52,489 nt of DNA. It comes from a virus. Positions 14,772 to 24,110 of this stretch are shown here, piece after piece. The position numbers and the translations under genes are program-made. The notes under the pieces are model-generated. The model searched no databases. It saw nothing but the letters and a program-made list of their open reading frames with translations, and was not told the DNA's origin. The stretch is from positions 1 through 52,489 of the IMG/VR virus record IMGVR_UViG_3300042864_000595; one strand, 5' to 3'. Position 1 is the first letter of the stretch. Each line of letters starts with the position of its first letter.

Positions 14772-15055
14772 TGGAAAGAGTAAATAACATATTTACAGTA
14801 GATTCTGTAATAGAAGAAGGTAGTTATATAAAAGTAACTGGGAAATATCTAATACCTAATGGTTTACAATTTGAAAAAGGTGATATACTTACTGAAGATA
14901 AATACAACGGTCATCAGATATGTGTAGCATTTGTAACTAAAGATGAAAATGGAAAAGATGGTTTAACTTTAGATACTAGAAGTATGCATCCTACCATTAA
15001 AAAATCTTTAGACACAATTATTTCAGGATTAAATTTATTTAAAATTGAAGACTAA
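14771..15055 (+). CDS. Hypothetical protein (94 aa)
   Basis: Beta-rich soluble protein (IFTVDSVIEEGSYIKVTGKYLI) with a helical C-terminus. Its last four residues (KIED) match the end of the preceding DUF6915-like protein, which may be chance or a shared end. Start and stop both overlap neighbours by one base. Function unknown. Confidence 0.65.
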   Translation: MERVNNIFTVDSVIEEGSYIKVTGKYLIPNGLQFEKGDILTEDKYNGHQICVAFVTKDENGKDGLTLDTRSMHPTIKKSLDTIISGLNLFKIED

Positions 15056-15405
15056 TGGAAAATGTTTTAGATCTACCTGATGGAGAAAGAGAAGAAATGG
15101 CTAAAAAGTACATGCTTGAAGAAAGTTATGGTGCTCCACATCCTGATTTATATGTAGGTTTTTTAGCTGGTTTTCATGCAGCCTATAAATTAGTAACTAA
15201 TAAAAATGAAGAAAAAATGAGTAGATTAAATAACATGAAAAATGAATTGGAAGCTTTAATTACTAAAGCTATTGACATTTTAGAAAAAGAGTATAATGTA
15301 GATGAAGATATGATGAGTCCAGAAGCTATTGCTATTATGAGTTTAAATGATGCTCTAATGGAAGTAATGAATTTAGATGGAGAAAATCTAAAAGTTGAAA
15401 TGTAA
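15055..15405 (+). CDS. Hypothetical protein (116 aa)
   Basis: An N-terminal segment with DLYVGFLAGFHAAYKL, a type seen in many short phage proteins, is followed by a long acidic helix rich in Met, Glu and Leu (about 55-116). An internal ATG near residue 53 (MSRLNNMKNELEALITKA) could start a second product, but there is no evidence of separate use. Function unknown. Confidence 0.6.
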   Translation: MENVLDLPDGEREEMAKKYMLEESYGAPHPDLYVGFLAGFHAAYKLVTNKNEEKMSRLNNMKNELEALITKAIDILEKEYNVDEDMMSPEAIAIMSLNDALMEVMNLDGENLKVEM

Positions 15406-15653
15406 TGGAAAACGGAAATAAACCTATCAATCCAATATTAGATTGGAATGAAGTAAAAGCAGACTCAACAGGTCTAACAAAGCGTGAGTATTTTGCTGGA
15501 TTAGCAATGCAAGGGTTAATGAGTAATTCTGAGTTTATCAAAGGTGGTAGTTTTGATTTTGAATCAAGGAAAACTGCAGAAAGAGTAAGTCGTATTGCTA
15601 CTAAAGTAGCAGATGAACTTTTAAAACAAATAGAAAATAATGGCAAAGGTTAA
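15405..15653 (+). CDS. Small conserved phage protein (82 aa)
   Basis: The core GLTKREYFAGLAMQGLMS is a recognisable signature of a short protein common in many tailed phages, with no established role that I know of. The C-terminus is a basic helix. It overlaps the next gene by 14 bases. Confidence 0.7.
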   Translation: MENGNKPINPILDWNEVKADSTGLTKREYFAGLAMQGLMSNSEFIKGGSFDFESRKTAERVSRIATKVADELLKQIENNGKG

Positions 15654-16038
15654 ATTAAACAAAGAAGAAACAAAGAATCTTTTAAATATGATTTCTTCAA
15701 CTGATGCAGAAAATGCAACAATTGCATTTGAAGTATTGGAAAACTCTGATTTAAAAGACTATTTTGGGGAATTGATTGTATTATATAAGTATGGTAAGAA
15801 AGATCATACAGTATGGGAGAAAGAAGCTCCTATGTCTTGGAAAAAGATATCTGAACATTTTGTAGATAAAACTGCAATGTCCAGTGGTAAATGTTTGTCT
15901 ATTATGACAGAGAAAAAAGCTAGTAAGGATTCACTTGAGTTGTATTTTGAAAACTTTGTAGGGGATATGATTGGTTTTCTTGACCAGTTAGGATATCCCG
16001 CAGAAAAATTTGATATTAATATTAAATTGAAAGAATGA
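15640..16038 (+). CDS. Hypothetical protein (132 aa)
   Basis: Helical soluble protein (EETKNLLNMISSTDAENATIAFEVLENSDL ...). It lies directly upstream of, and overlaps by four bases, the VWA-like gene, so it may be a partner of the VWA/AAA+ pair. No motif recognised. Confidence 0.6.
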   Translation: MAKVKLNKEETKNLLNMISSTDAENATIAFEVLENSDLKDYFGELIVLYKYGKKDHTVWEKEAPMSWKKISEHFVDKTAMSSGKCLSIMTEKKASKDSLELYFENFVGDMIGFLDQLGYPAEKFDINIKLKE

Positions 16039-17342
16039 GCCAACAAGAAACTCTAAGTAAAGCAGCCAAAGACTTAATGTTGAAAGAGCCCTATTATGGG
16101 CACTTTCTTATTATGTTGAATAAGTATTGGAGTACAAGAGTACCCACGGCTGGTGTGAGTAAAATGAATATAAATTATCAGCTAGAAATTAATGCAGATT
16201 TCTGGGCTAAGCTAACAGATAACCATAGACTTGGTCTTCTTAAGCATGAGTTACTGCATATTGCATTTGGTCACTTATCTACTATATTTAAATTTAGTGA
16301 TAGAAAGTTAGCCAATATTGCAATGGATATGGAGATTAACCAATATATTGAAAGAGGTTGGTTACCGGGAGATGAGTATACTAAAGAAGAATATGACACT
16401 TTGGTAGAGTCCCTTAAGGAGAGAATTACTGCTGGGAGAGAAGATGGTACTTTGACTGAAGAACAGATTGCAGAACTTGCTGAACAAATTCCGAACCGTG
16501 GTATAATGATTGAAGATTATCCTGAACTTAACTTAGATACTAAAGCTGGTTCTAGATATTACTATGACAAGCTTCAAGAAGCTAAGGAAAATAAAGAACA
16601 AAATGGTACCTGTGGGTCTCCTGGAATGGATAAACTTCTTGATCAATTAGAAAGTGGTGAAGGTATACCTGATCATAGTACATGGGAAGATTTTGAAAAC
16701 ATGTCTGAAGCTGAACAAAAGTTAATTGGTAAACAGTTACAAAAACTTTTATCAGATGCTAAAGAACAAACTGTTAAGAAACGCGGTACAGTTCCTGGAG
16801 AAATTGAAGGTCTTATTGAAATTGATGAAATACTTCCTCCTAAGTTTGATTGGAGAGGTTACATCCGTAGATTTACTGGAGTAAGTACAAGAGTTTTTTC
16901 TAAGAAAATCAGAAGAAAAGAGAACAGAAAGTTTCCTGATAGTCCTGGATTAAAACTTAAGATGAAACAGCATATGTTGTTGGCCATTGATACTTCAGGT
17001 TCTGTAAGTGATAAAGAACTTGCAGAGTTTATGAATGAAATGCATCATATTTACAAAGCTGGTGTAGACATTACAGTAATCCAATGTGATACTAGAATTC
17101 ATTCTATTGAACCTTACAAAGGTGAGCTTGATTTAAAAATACACGGTAGAGGAGGTACTGAGTTTGATCCTGTCATTGAATATTTTAATCAAAACAATAA
17201 ATTATATACTAGTCTTGTATATTTTACTGATGGTGAATGCAGTGTAGATGTTTTACCAAAAGGTCCAACCCTATGGGTGTTATCTGAACAGTCGTATATG
17301 AATGAGAATCTTCCTGGAAGAGTAATTAAGTTAGAATTATAA
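16035..17342 (+). CDS. VWA-like protein with metallopeptidase-like N-terminus (435 aa)
   Basis: The N-terminal domain contains H71-E72-L-L-H75-I-A-F-G-H80, an HExxHxxxGH zinc signature of the DUF2201/VWA-like peptidase group. A charged linker (about 130-260) follows. The C-terminal VWA domain has the MIDAS motif D319-T-S-G-S323, then IQCDTRIH and GRGGTEFDPVIEY. The downstream AAA+ ATPase of MoxR type starts 11 bases on. Such pairs act as ATP-driven remodelling or metal-insertion chaperones on a client. A proteolytic activity against a host or phage protein is possible; the client is unknown. Confidence 0.82.
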   Translation: MSQQETLSKAAKDLMLKEPYYGHFLIMLNKYWSTRVPTAGVSKMNINYQLEINADFWAKLTDNHRLGLLKHELLHIAFGHLSTIFKFSDRKLANIAMDMEINQYIERGWLPGDEYTKEEYDTLVESLKERITAGREDGTLTEEQIAELAEQIPNRGIMIEDYPELNLDTKAGSRYYYDKLQEAKENKEQNGTCGSPGMDKLLDQLESGEGIPDHSTWEDFENMSEAEQKLIGKQLQKLLSDAKEQTVKKRGTVPGEIEGLIEIDEILPPKFDWRGYIRRFTGVSTRVFSKKIRRKENRKFPDSPGLKLKMKQHMLLAIDTSGSVSDKELAEFMNEMHHIYKAGVDITVIQCDTRIHSIEPYKGELDLKIHGRGGTEFDPVIEYFNQNNKLYTSLVYFTDGECSVDVLPKGPTLWVLSEQSYMNENLPGRVIKLEL

Positions 17343-17353
17343 AAAGAAAAAAG

Positions 17354-18544
17354 ATGTCAAAAAAGAAAGTTGAAAACAGTCAGGTATTGTTGAATGTTGA
17401 AGAGATGAAAGACTTTATCTCACACATGGTTGAAAATAATCAGTATATTCAAGCTGAAGGAAAAGTTCCTGTTGCAATAAACATTGAAGGTGATGCAGGT
17501 CTTGGTAAAACTTCTGCTATTATGCAGTTGGGTAAAGAGATGAACATGCAAGTTGTAAAACTTAATTTATCTCAGTTAGAAGAATTAGGTGATTTAGTTG
17601 GTTTCCCGGTTAAAGAATTTGAGATTATGAATCAAGAAGGAAAAACCATGTGGATTAATGAAGCTCAGATAGATGCAGCTGTTAAGAAAGGATACAAAGT
17701 TGTTGCTAAACGCATGTCTCATGCTGCACCAGAGTGGATTCAAGGCAAAGGTGAAGGTGGTTTCTTAATCCTTGATGATTACACCAGAGCTGACCATAGA
17801 TTCATGCAAGCTACTATGGAGATTTTGGATAGACAAGAATATGTTTCTTGGAAACTTCCTAAGAACTGGCATGTTATTTTGACTACTAACCCAGACAATG
17901 GTGACTATAATGTTACTAGTTTGGATATTGCTCAGAAGACTAGATTTATCTCTGTTGGCTTGAAGTATGACAAAGATGTTTGGGCTAAGTGGGCTGAGAC
18001 TGCAGGGATTGATGGTAGATGTATTAATTTCATGTTGATGCATCCAGAATTGGTAACTCAAAGTGTGAATCCTAGAGCTGTAACTACATTCTTCAATGCT
18101 ATTAGTTCATTCAAGAACTTTAACCAAAGACTACCAATGATTCAGATGATTGGTGAAGGTTCTGTAGGTGTAGACTTTGCAGCAATGTTTACTATGTTTA
18201 TCAATAACCAACTTGATAAAATTATTTCTCCTGAAGATATCTTGACTAAAGATGAGCAGTATGTTATGAACTCTCTAACTGCTGCAGTTGGTAAAGATCA
18301 AGATTTTAGAGCTGATATCTCAAGTGTAATTGCTACGCGTGTGGTAAACTATTCATTGGTTTATGCAGAAACTAAATCTATTTCTGATCCAATGGTCAAC
18401 CGTTTAATTAAGTTGACTACAGACTGTGAAGCTTTTACAGATGACTTAAGATATTACATGATTAAGGAGATTGTAAATGGTAATAAGTTGAAGTTCTCAA
18501 AACTAATGATGAATAATGAAGTGGTGAAAATGGCTGTCAAATAA
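17354..18544 (+). CDS. MoxR-type AAA+ ATPase (396 aa)
   Basis: Walker A is G-D-A-G-L-G-K-T-S (46-54) and Walker B is FLILDDYTRA (about 138-147), with sensor 1 in HVILTTNPDNGDYN near residue 175. The AAA+ lid follows, with RFISVGLKYDKDVWAKWAE. It is the ATP-driven partner of the VWA protein upstream, as in RavA-ViaA and NorQ-NorD style pairs. An intrinsic terminator follows at 18605, so the pair ends a transcript. Confidence 0.85.
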   Translation: MSKKKVENSQVLLNVEEMKDFISHMVENNQYIQAEGKVPVAINIEGDAGLGKTSAIMQLGKEMNMQVVKLNLSQLEELGDLVGFPVKEFEIMNQEGKTMWINEAQIDAAVKKGYKVVAKRMSHAAPEWIQGKGEGGFLILDDYTRADHRFMQATMEILDRQEYVSWKLPKNWHVILTTNPDNGDYNVTSLDIAQKTRFISVGLKYDKDVWAKWAETAGIDGRCINFMLMHPELVTQSVNPRAVTTFFNAISSFKNFNQRLPMIQMIGEGSVGVDFAAMFTMFINNQLDKIISPEDILTKDEQYVMNSLTAAVGKDQDFRADISSVIATRVVNYSLVYAETKSISDPMVNRLIKLTTDCEAFTDDLRYYMIKEIVNGNKLKFSKLMMNNEVVKMAVK

Positions 18545-18604
18545 ATCTGACATAAAACATTTTCCCTTTTTATTCTATTCATCTAACTAATCAAATACAA
18601 ACAT

Positions 18605-18631
18605 GAGGGGACGTAATACTCCCCTCTTTTT
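18605..18631 (+). terminator. Intrinsic terminator after the AAA+ gene
   Basis: GAGGGGA (18605-18611) pairs with TCCCCTC (18620-18626) with an eight-base loop, followed by a T5 run. The rest of the 18545-18642 gap is AT-rich with no gene that I can see. Confidence 0.82.
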
Positions 18632-18642
18632 AATTTAAGAAA

Positions 18643-19896
18643 ATGACAGAACAAATATTAAATATTACTACTAACTTAGGTTTTTGGGGTGAGATAAATA
18701 AACATAAAAATGTTGTAATTAGTATTGAAAGTAAAATAGGTTCATTTGAGTCTAAAGACATACTTACTTTAAATACAGGGGAGTATATTCCTCAAAAAGG
18801 AGATAAGATTTATTTCTTACCTGGCGTAAATGTACCAAGAGTAAAACTAAAAAATGTTGCTCTTGAGTATGGAATTAAAAGTGTCAGAAGTCCTTTTGAT
18901 GCAGATGTATTTTTTGGAAATAAAAGCACAGTAGATAAAATAACTAATAGTAATTGGCATTACAAAATTGATACTAAGTATTTAACTGATGCTTTGGATA
19001 ATGAAGCTCTTAATTTAGATAGCTTTTATATTGACAAGTTAAAAACAGCTTTAGAATACTACACAAATGAATTTATCACTGTTGACCACCCGTTAAAATT
19101 GGCTTTATTACCTGAAGGAGTAGATGCAGATCAAAGCAAAACTTATTTTATTTCAGATGATTTTACTGACTTAGGAAAAGCATTGATAGGAAAAACTATT
19201 TATGAGGAAACCACAATGGTTGATAAACTAAATGGTAAAGATGCAAGTGTTATTGATGAAGAAATGTATGAACAGTTAACTACAATGTTTGATAGTTCAG
19301 ATAATGACAATCATGTACTTGCTATGGAAATCATGGCTAATTGTAAATACAATGCAAGTCTAGTCTATCTATTGTTGTTATTCAAGAAACAAAATCATCT
19401 TATAGGTAATTCTAATACTAAAAATCATGTTAACTTTAAGTCTTTGATAAGCTGGATTTCAGATAACATTATGTATAGAAACTCTATAGATGATATATGT
19501 AGAATTTTACATGAGAAAGGACAGTTTACACCGGATAAGTTAGACATCATTCTTAATCATTCTAAAGAGGACATCATAGATAGGGGTAATCATACATATT
19601 TCAAAGTTAAAACCATCACAGTTGACCCACAGTTTTTAGCAGAGATGAATTTTAACTATGATTATCAAGTTCAAGAAGAGTATACTCCTTATGAAATTGT
19701 AGAAGATGAAGCAGAAGAAGTTGAGCCTATAGGGATAGAAGAGGCACCTGAATCTGAGTTTGCAGTTGAGGATAACTTTGAACCAGAGGCTGAAATAATC
19801 CCTGAAGAAGTTATAGAAACTCCATTAGAATTAGAACCCGTATCAAATAACCATCAAATAACACAAACAAATGAATCTGACATTGATTGGTTCTGA
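18643..19896 (+). CDS. Conserved protein with acidic tail (417 aa)
   Basis: A large soluble protein. The first part (VVISIESKIGSFESKDILTLNTGEYIPQKGDKIYFLPG) is beta-rich, the middle is helical, and the last 70 residues are extremely acidic (DEAEEVEPIGIEEAPESE ...). No catalytic motif is visible. Its end overlaps the exonuclease gene by 26 bases. A role with the exonuclease or replisome is suggested by position. I recall similar proteins in crAss-like phages, without function. Confidence 0.65.
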   Translation: MTEQILNITTNLGFWGEINKHKNVVISIESKIGSFESKDILTLNTGEYIPQKGDKIYFLPGVNVPRVKLKNVALEYGIKSVRSPFDADVFFGNKSTVDKITNSNWHYKIDTKYLTDALDNEALNLDSFYIDKLKTALEYYTNEFITVDHPLKLALLPEGVDADQSKTYFISDDFTDLGKALIGKTIYEETTMVDKLNGKDASVIDEEMYEQLTTMFDSSDNDNHVLAMEIMANCKYNASLVYLLLLFKKQNHLIGNSNTKNHVNFKSLISWISDNIMYRNSIDDICRILHEKGQFTPDKLDIILNHSKEDIIDRGNHTYFKVKTITVDPQFLAEMNFNYDYQVQEEYTPYEIVEDEAEEVEPIGIEEAPESEFAVEDNFEPEAEIIPEEVIETPLELEPVSNNHQITQTNESDIDWF

Positions 19897-20887
19897 AGAA
19901 CTAGAACAATTTTACAAGCAGAAGTTTTACTTCAGCTACAGTGGGATTAATAAACTATTGTTTTCCCCTATTATGTTTTATAACCATTATGTGCTGCAAC
20001 AAAGAGAAGATAGTACAGATGCCCACTTGGTAGCAGGTAGGGCACTGCACTGTTTGCTCTTGGAGCCAGATGATTTTGGTAAACAATTTCTCACCCTACC
20101 GGGTAAAGTACCTACAGACAGTCAAAAGAAAATAATTGACAGTTTATTCAAATATCATTTGACATTAGGGAATAATACCTTAACTTTGGGAGACTATACA
20201 CAAGAGATACTCACACAGCTACTCACCGCAAACTTATATCAAACACTCAAAACAGATCAACAAAGACTTGATAAGATTCTCACAACAGAGAACATTGAAT
20301 ACTTTGAATTCTTAAAAGCTAGTTTGGATAAAACAGTGATTGATCAGGTTACATTGGATGGCTGCAATGCATCTCTTGAAGCACTGAAATCTAACTCTGA
20401 TGTTAGAGCTCTTCTCCAGCTTGATAGGGATCCAGAGAATACTCAAATACAAGTATTCAATGAGCAGTTGCTCTCTACAGATGATCCACAACTTCCGTTT
20501 GGGTTTAAAGGAGTCTTAGACAATGTTGTAATTGATCATGAAGCAAAGGTCATCTTTATTAATGACCTTAAGACTACTGGCAAACCTCTTCAGGATTTTC
20601 CAAATGCAGTAGAGTATTACAGATATTGGATTCAAGCTGTGATATACTCAATACTTGTTGCTGATAAATATCTGATTGATTTGCCAGAGGCAACTGAATG
20701 GAAAATAAAGATTACATTTATTGTCATAGATAAATATAATCAAGTCTATCCATTTCAGGTGTCAGATGAAACGCTGGCTAAATGGGCAGAATCTTTTGTA
20801 GAATTAGTTGACAAACTTAAATGGCACTATGAAAACAAAAGATATGATCTTCCTTATGAACTGGCTAATGGTAATTTAAAACTTTAG
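19871..20887 (+). CDS. PD-(D/E)XK exonuclease, RecE/exoVIII-like (338 aa)
   Basis: The features of the RecB/exonuclease VIII-type fold are in order. SYSGINKLLFSPIMFYNHYV is the N-terminal helix, G-R-A-L-H60 is the GxxxH motif, and D217 in GVLDNVV is followed 15 residues on by D232-L-K234 in INDLKTT. Then comes Y-x-x-x-I-Q-A-x-x-Y (motif with Gln/Tyr) near 250. This matches phage 5'-3' exonucleases that feed single strands to annealing proteins such as the Sak4-like and SSB proteins at 9810-11239. The start lies inside the previous gene, which suggests coupling. Confidence 0.85.
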   Translation: MNLTLIGSEELEQFYKQKFYFSYSGINKLLFSPIMFYNHYVLQQREDSTDAHLVAGRALHCLLLEPDDFGKQFLTLPGKVPTDSQKKIIDSLFKYHLTLGNNTLTLGDYTQEILTQLLTANLYQTLKTDQQRLDKILTTENIEYFEFLKASLDKTVIDQVTLDGCNASLEALKSNSDVRALLQLDRDPENTQIQVFNEQLLSTDDPQLPFGFKGVLDNVVIDHEAKVIFINDLKTTGKPLQDFPNAVEYYRYWIQAVIYSILVADKYLIDLPEATEWKIKITFIVIDKYNQVYPFQVSDETLAKWAESFVELVDKLKWHYENKRYDLPYELANGNLKL

Positions 20888-20892
20888 CATTT

Positions 20893-21465
20893 ATGGTGAT
20901 CAACGCGCTTTATAAGAAGTATTTTCAAAAGTCTAAGATATTAATTTATCCGCTCTTAGATATTAAAAGGGGAACACAAATTGTTCCAAGTGAGACTTAT
21001 CTTTCTTGGAATGATGTGCATGCACCCGAGGATAAAAAACTTATTTGTGTATATGAGACTAATGAGTCAGGTTATGAAGAGTTTGAGAAAACAATTTTAT
21101 TAAAACATACAAGGTTATGTAATTTTAATAAGGTGAATGCTCAACAAACTGTATTTGTATTTGACTTCTCTGATTTAGGTACTGATTGGCACCATTTAAT
21201 TAATGGTAGATACAGTAGAATAAGTGATGAAATAAAGCGCAAAATTGTTAATTTCTATGATAAACATAGTGGAAACCATGTTTATGTTACAAGCTATATG
21301 TTTCCTGAAAAGTTCTTCAAAAGGTATGCAGAAATACTAAATGTTTCTGAAGCTCTTTTGTATGAAGTAGGTGAACTCTGTGACAAACCCGATCTAGAAA
21401 AAGAAAAATTATTAATTCAAGTTGCAAATTTTGAGAACATATCAGATTCTGGATTATCTTTGTAA
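20893..21465 (+). CDS. Conserved protein (190 aa)
   Basis: Start ATG at 20893. Alpha/beta protein with VFVFDFSDLGTDWHHLI and FPEKFFKRYAEILNVSEALLYEVGELC. I see no known active-site motif. I recall related proteins in crAss-like phages next to the exonuclease. The last codons contain a promoter-like element for the following gene. Function unknown. Confidence 0.65.
   Translation: MVINALYKKYFQKSKILIYPLLDIKRGTQIVPSETYLSWNDVHAPEDKKLICVYETNESGYEEFEKTILLKHTRLCNFNKVNAQQTVFVFDFSDLGTDWHHLINGRYSRISDEIKRKIVNFYDKHSGNHVYVTSYMFPEKFFKRYAEILNVSEALLYEVGELCDKPDLEKEKLLIQVANFENISDSGLSL
21430..21462 (+). promoter_or_regulatory. Bacteroidota-type promoter inside the gene end
   Basis: TTTG at 21430-21433 and TATCTTTG at 21455-21462, both exact consensus, are 21 bases apart and lie in the last codons of the upstream gene. 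Predicted start of transcription is near 21469, giving an AT-rich leader of about 15 bases before the ATG at 21485. It would drive that gene alone, since a terminator follows at 21909. By-eye match. Confidence 0.45.
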
Positions 21466-21484
21466 TAATTAAAATCAACAAAAA

Positions 21485-21886
21485 ATGAGTGAAAACACTA
21501 TGATGCTTGTCCAAGCCACTTGGAATGACAAGCAAACTTTCAGAATGATTCCTGTAGCGGATTCATGTCCTTATGTAGAATGCATCTTTGATCCTGACAC
21601 AAAAGTATTTGTTGTTATTTCAAAAATTGCAAAACAATCTCTTCATATGCTACCTAAATTGGATGACAATGGTGATCCAATGGCAGTAAAATCTAAGAGA
21701 CCAAATGGTAGAAACTTCAGAGAAGAAAGACACAAAATTGAAGTCTTTCAAGAATTCTATGTTGAAGATGCTACCGCTATGAATGCACTAATTTCAATGT
21801 TTGCTGTTAATGCAGACTCATTTGATTATAAAACATTCTTAGGTGAGGTAAGTGGAGATACTAAACTTAAGAAGGTAGCTAAGTAA
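21485..21886 (+). CDS. Conserved protein, probably single-gene transcript (133 aa)
   Basis: Soluble beta-rich protein (MLVQATWNDKQTFRMIPV, YVECIFDPDTKVFVVISK) with a charged middle (KRPNGRNFREERHK) and a helical C-terminus. It has its own promoter-like site upstream and an intrinsic terminator 23 bases downstream, so it may be expressed separately and strongly. No motif recognised; similar proteins occur in crAss-like phages, from memory. Confidence 0.65.
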   Translation: MSENTMMLVQATWNDKQTFRMIPVADSCPYVECIFDPDTKVFVVISKIAKQSLHMLPKLDDNGDPMAVKSKRPNGRNFREERHKIEVFQEFYVEDATAMNALISMFAVNADSFDYKTFLGEVSGDTKLKKVAK

Positions 21887-21908
21887 TTAGCTTTTACTTT
21901 GGACGCGG

Positions 21909-21942
21909 AAAAGGTGGGTATGACGCAATATCCACCTTTTTT
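21909..21942 (+). terminator. Intrinsic terminator
   Basis: AAAAGGTGG (21909-21917) pairs with CCACCTTTT (21932-21940), extended inside by GTA with TAT, and is followed by further T residues. It closes the gene at 21485. The remaining bases to 21983 hold no gene I can support. Confidence 0.82.
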
Positions 21943-21983
21943 ATTAACTAAATGGGGGAACAGCTTAACTGAACATCAAGATT

Positions 21984-22214
21984 ATGGGAGATATGCCATG
22001 GGGACCATGCTACTATTGTAGTGATGAAGGTCCATTAAGAATTACCTACTTCAGCTTTCCAATTAAATGTGACTGTTGTAGTCCAAGTCATTCAGAAAGA
22101 GTTGAGCATTGCAGTAAATGTGAAGCTAGAATGCCTAGTCAAACAAAAGTATATATTAATACTAAAAAATTACAAGATCCTATTCACGAAGGTTTATTTA
22201 CAAAACTACCATGA
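21984..22214 (+). CDS. Zinc-ribbon-like small protein (76 aa)
   Basis: Three Cys groups are visible: C-Y-Y-C near the start, C-D-C-C in the middle, and C-S-K-C after HxxxxVEH. This gives two possible zinc sites in a ribbon or treble-clef-like unit. The start is the first ATG after the terminator. It overlaps the DNA polymerase gene by four bases and may be a small replisome or regulatory factor. Confidence 0.7.
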   Translation: MGDMPWGPCYYCSDEGPLRITYFSFPIKCDCCSPSHSERVEHCSKCEARMPSQTKVYINTKKLQDPIHEGLFTKLP

Positions 22215-24109
22215 GAACACATTGGGTAATGGATTATGAGACTTTAAGCAACTGTTTTTTAGCAGTGTTTGAAGATATAAAATCAGAAGACAGAGAGATT
22301 TTTGTTTGTCATTCAAGCAAAAATGATATTTTAGAATTGGTAACTTTTCTAGAAAGGAATATTGCTTATGATGAATGGCATGTTAGTTTCAATGGTTTAG
22401 GATTTGACAGCCAAATAACAGAACATATACTCCGTACAAAAGAACAACTTCTTGAAATGGATGGTGAGTCTATTGCAAGATTTGTATATGATAAAGCACA
22501 AGATGTAATCAGAAGGCAAAGTGAAGGAGAGTTTCTAGAATTTAGTCCAAGAGATCTACAGATTAAACAGGTTGATGTATTTAAGCTTAACCATTGGGAT
22601 AATCCAGCTAAGAGAAGTTCATTAAAATGGATTCAGTTTAGTATGGATTGGCACAACATTATGGATATGCCTATTCATCATAGTACTGAGATTAAAGCTA
22701 AACAGATTCCGGAAATCATAAAGTATTGTATTAATGATGTTAAGTCAACTAAAGCTATCATGTTCTTGAGTAAAGGACAGATTGAGCTTAGAAAAAACTT
22801 AACTTCAGAGTACAATATTGATTTATTCTCTGCATCTGAACCTAGAATCTCCAAGGAATTATTCTTGATGTTCTTAAGTGATCAGACTGGAATTAAGAAA
22901 TGGGAGCTCAGACAGATGAGAACCAACCGTGATAAGATTGTTGTAAAAGATATCATATTACCTTATATAAAGTTTAGGACTGCTACTTTTCAGAATCTAT
23001 TGAGAAAGTTTAATGATGTTGTTATCTTTCCAGGTGAAACTAAAGGAGGCTTTAAGTATTCTGCACAGTATAGAGGTGTTAAGACTGATTATGGTCTTGG
23101 TGGTATTCATGGTGCTAGAACTAGTAAGGTGTATATGTCTACCGAGGATATGGTTATCATTACCTCAGATGTAAAATCTTTTTATCCTAATCTTGCTATT
23201 AGAAACAGATGGGCGCCAGCACATTTACCACAAGAAATATTCTGTGATCAATATGAATGGTTCTATGATGAGAGAGTAAAGATTCCTAAGAAAGATCCTA
23301 AGAATTATGTGTACAAGATTATCCTAAACTCAACCTATGGGTTAAGTAATGATAAGAATAGTTTTCTATATGATCCGGAGTTTACAATGAGGATTACTAT
23401 CAATGGTCAGCTGAGTTTGACTATGTTGTATGAAATGATCCTAGAAGAAATTCCAGAAGCTGTTCCTCTAATGCAAAATACTGATGGTCTTGAGACTTTA
23501 GTTCCTAGACACAGAGTTGATAGGTATATGGAAATTTGTGCTGAATGGGAAAAGATTACTATGTTGGAGTTAGAACATGATACCTATTCTAAGATTGTCT
23601 TAGGTGATGTAAATAACTAAATAGCAGTTACAGATGATGGTAAGTCTAAGTGTAAAGGTAGATTTGAGTTTAAGGATTTAGCTCTTCATAAAAACAAAAG
23701 TTTCCTGATTATTCCTAAAGCTCTGCATGCTTATTTTGTAGATGGAATACAGCCTGAAGATTTTCTTAAAGCTAACACAAATATATTTGACTATTGTGGT
23801 GGAGTGAAGATCAAAGGTGACTGGAAGTTTGTTGAACACAATGTTGTAGATAAGAACTATAAAGTTAAAGACTTACAACATACTATTAGATATTTCATAA
23901 GTAAAACTGGTTCCAAAATAGTTAAGACTAATTTATTGGATGGCCGAGAAATCCAGGTAGAATCTGGTAAATGGTTACAGACAGTATTCATAGATTATGT
24001 TGAGAAACCTTTTGAAGAATACAACATTAATACTGAATTCTATCTAGAGAAGATAAGAAAAGAAATTGCCAGTCTAGAACCAAAAACTAATCAATTAAGT
24101 TTATTTTAA
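22211..24109 (+). pseudogene. Family B DNA polymerase interrupted by one in-frame TAA
   Basis: The first part (469 aa, 22211-23620) contains exonuclease motifs ExoI D8-Y-E10, ExoII N-G-L-G-F-D near 60-65, and ExoIII Y-C-I-N-D176. It also has polymerase motif A D320-V-K-S-F-Y-P, motif B K369...YG, and motif C N423-T-D425-G. At 23618-23620 the codon after GDVNN is TAA, and the same frame continues without another stop for 163 codons to 24109. It begins IAVTDDGKSKCKGRF and ends in a thumb-like region with QLSLF at the terminus. The motif reads as GDVNN-Y-IAV in intact relatives, from memory, so a Tyr codon probably became TAA. The downstream part has no in-frame ATG (only a GTG at 23804). Whether the enzyme is made by readthrough, is broken, or the base is a sequencing error cannot be told here. 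Confidence 0.8.
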
Positions 24110-24110
24110 A

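Noticed and set aside
15211-15405. Independent internal start (MSRLNNMKNELEAL) in the 116-residue gene
   Set aside because: An ATG exists, but no leader or junction signal supports separate translation, and the full frame is coupled to both neighbours.
23804-24109. Separate gene for the polymerase C-terminal part
   Set aside because: It would start at a GTG deep inside a continuous open frame that begins right after the TAA at 23620, and no ATG exists in the frame. It is better read as the interrupted end of the polymerase.
22211-24109. Group I intron or intein in the polymerase, given nearby homing endonucleases
   Set aside because: The frame continues directly after the single TAA, without any inserted sequence or intein blocks; only one codon is abnormal.
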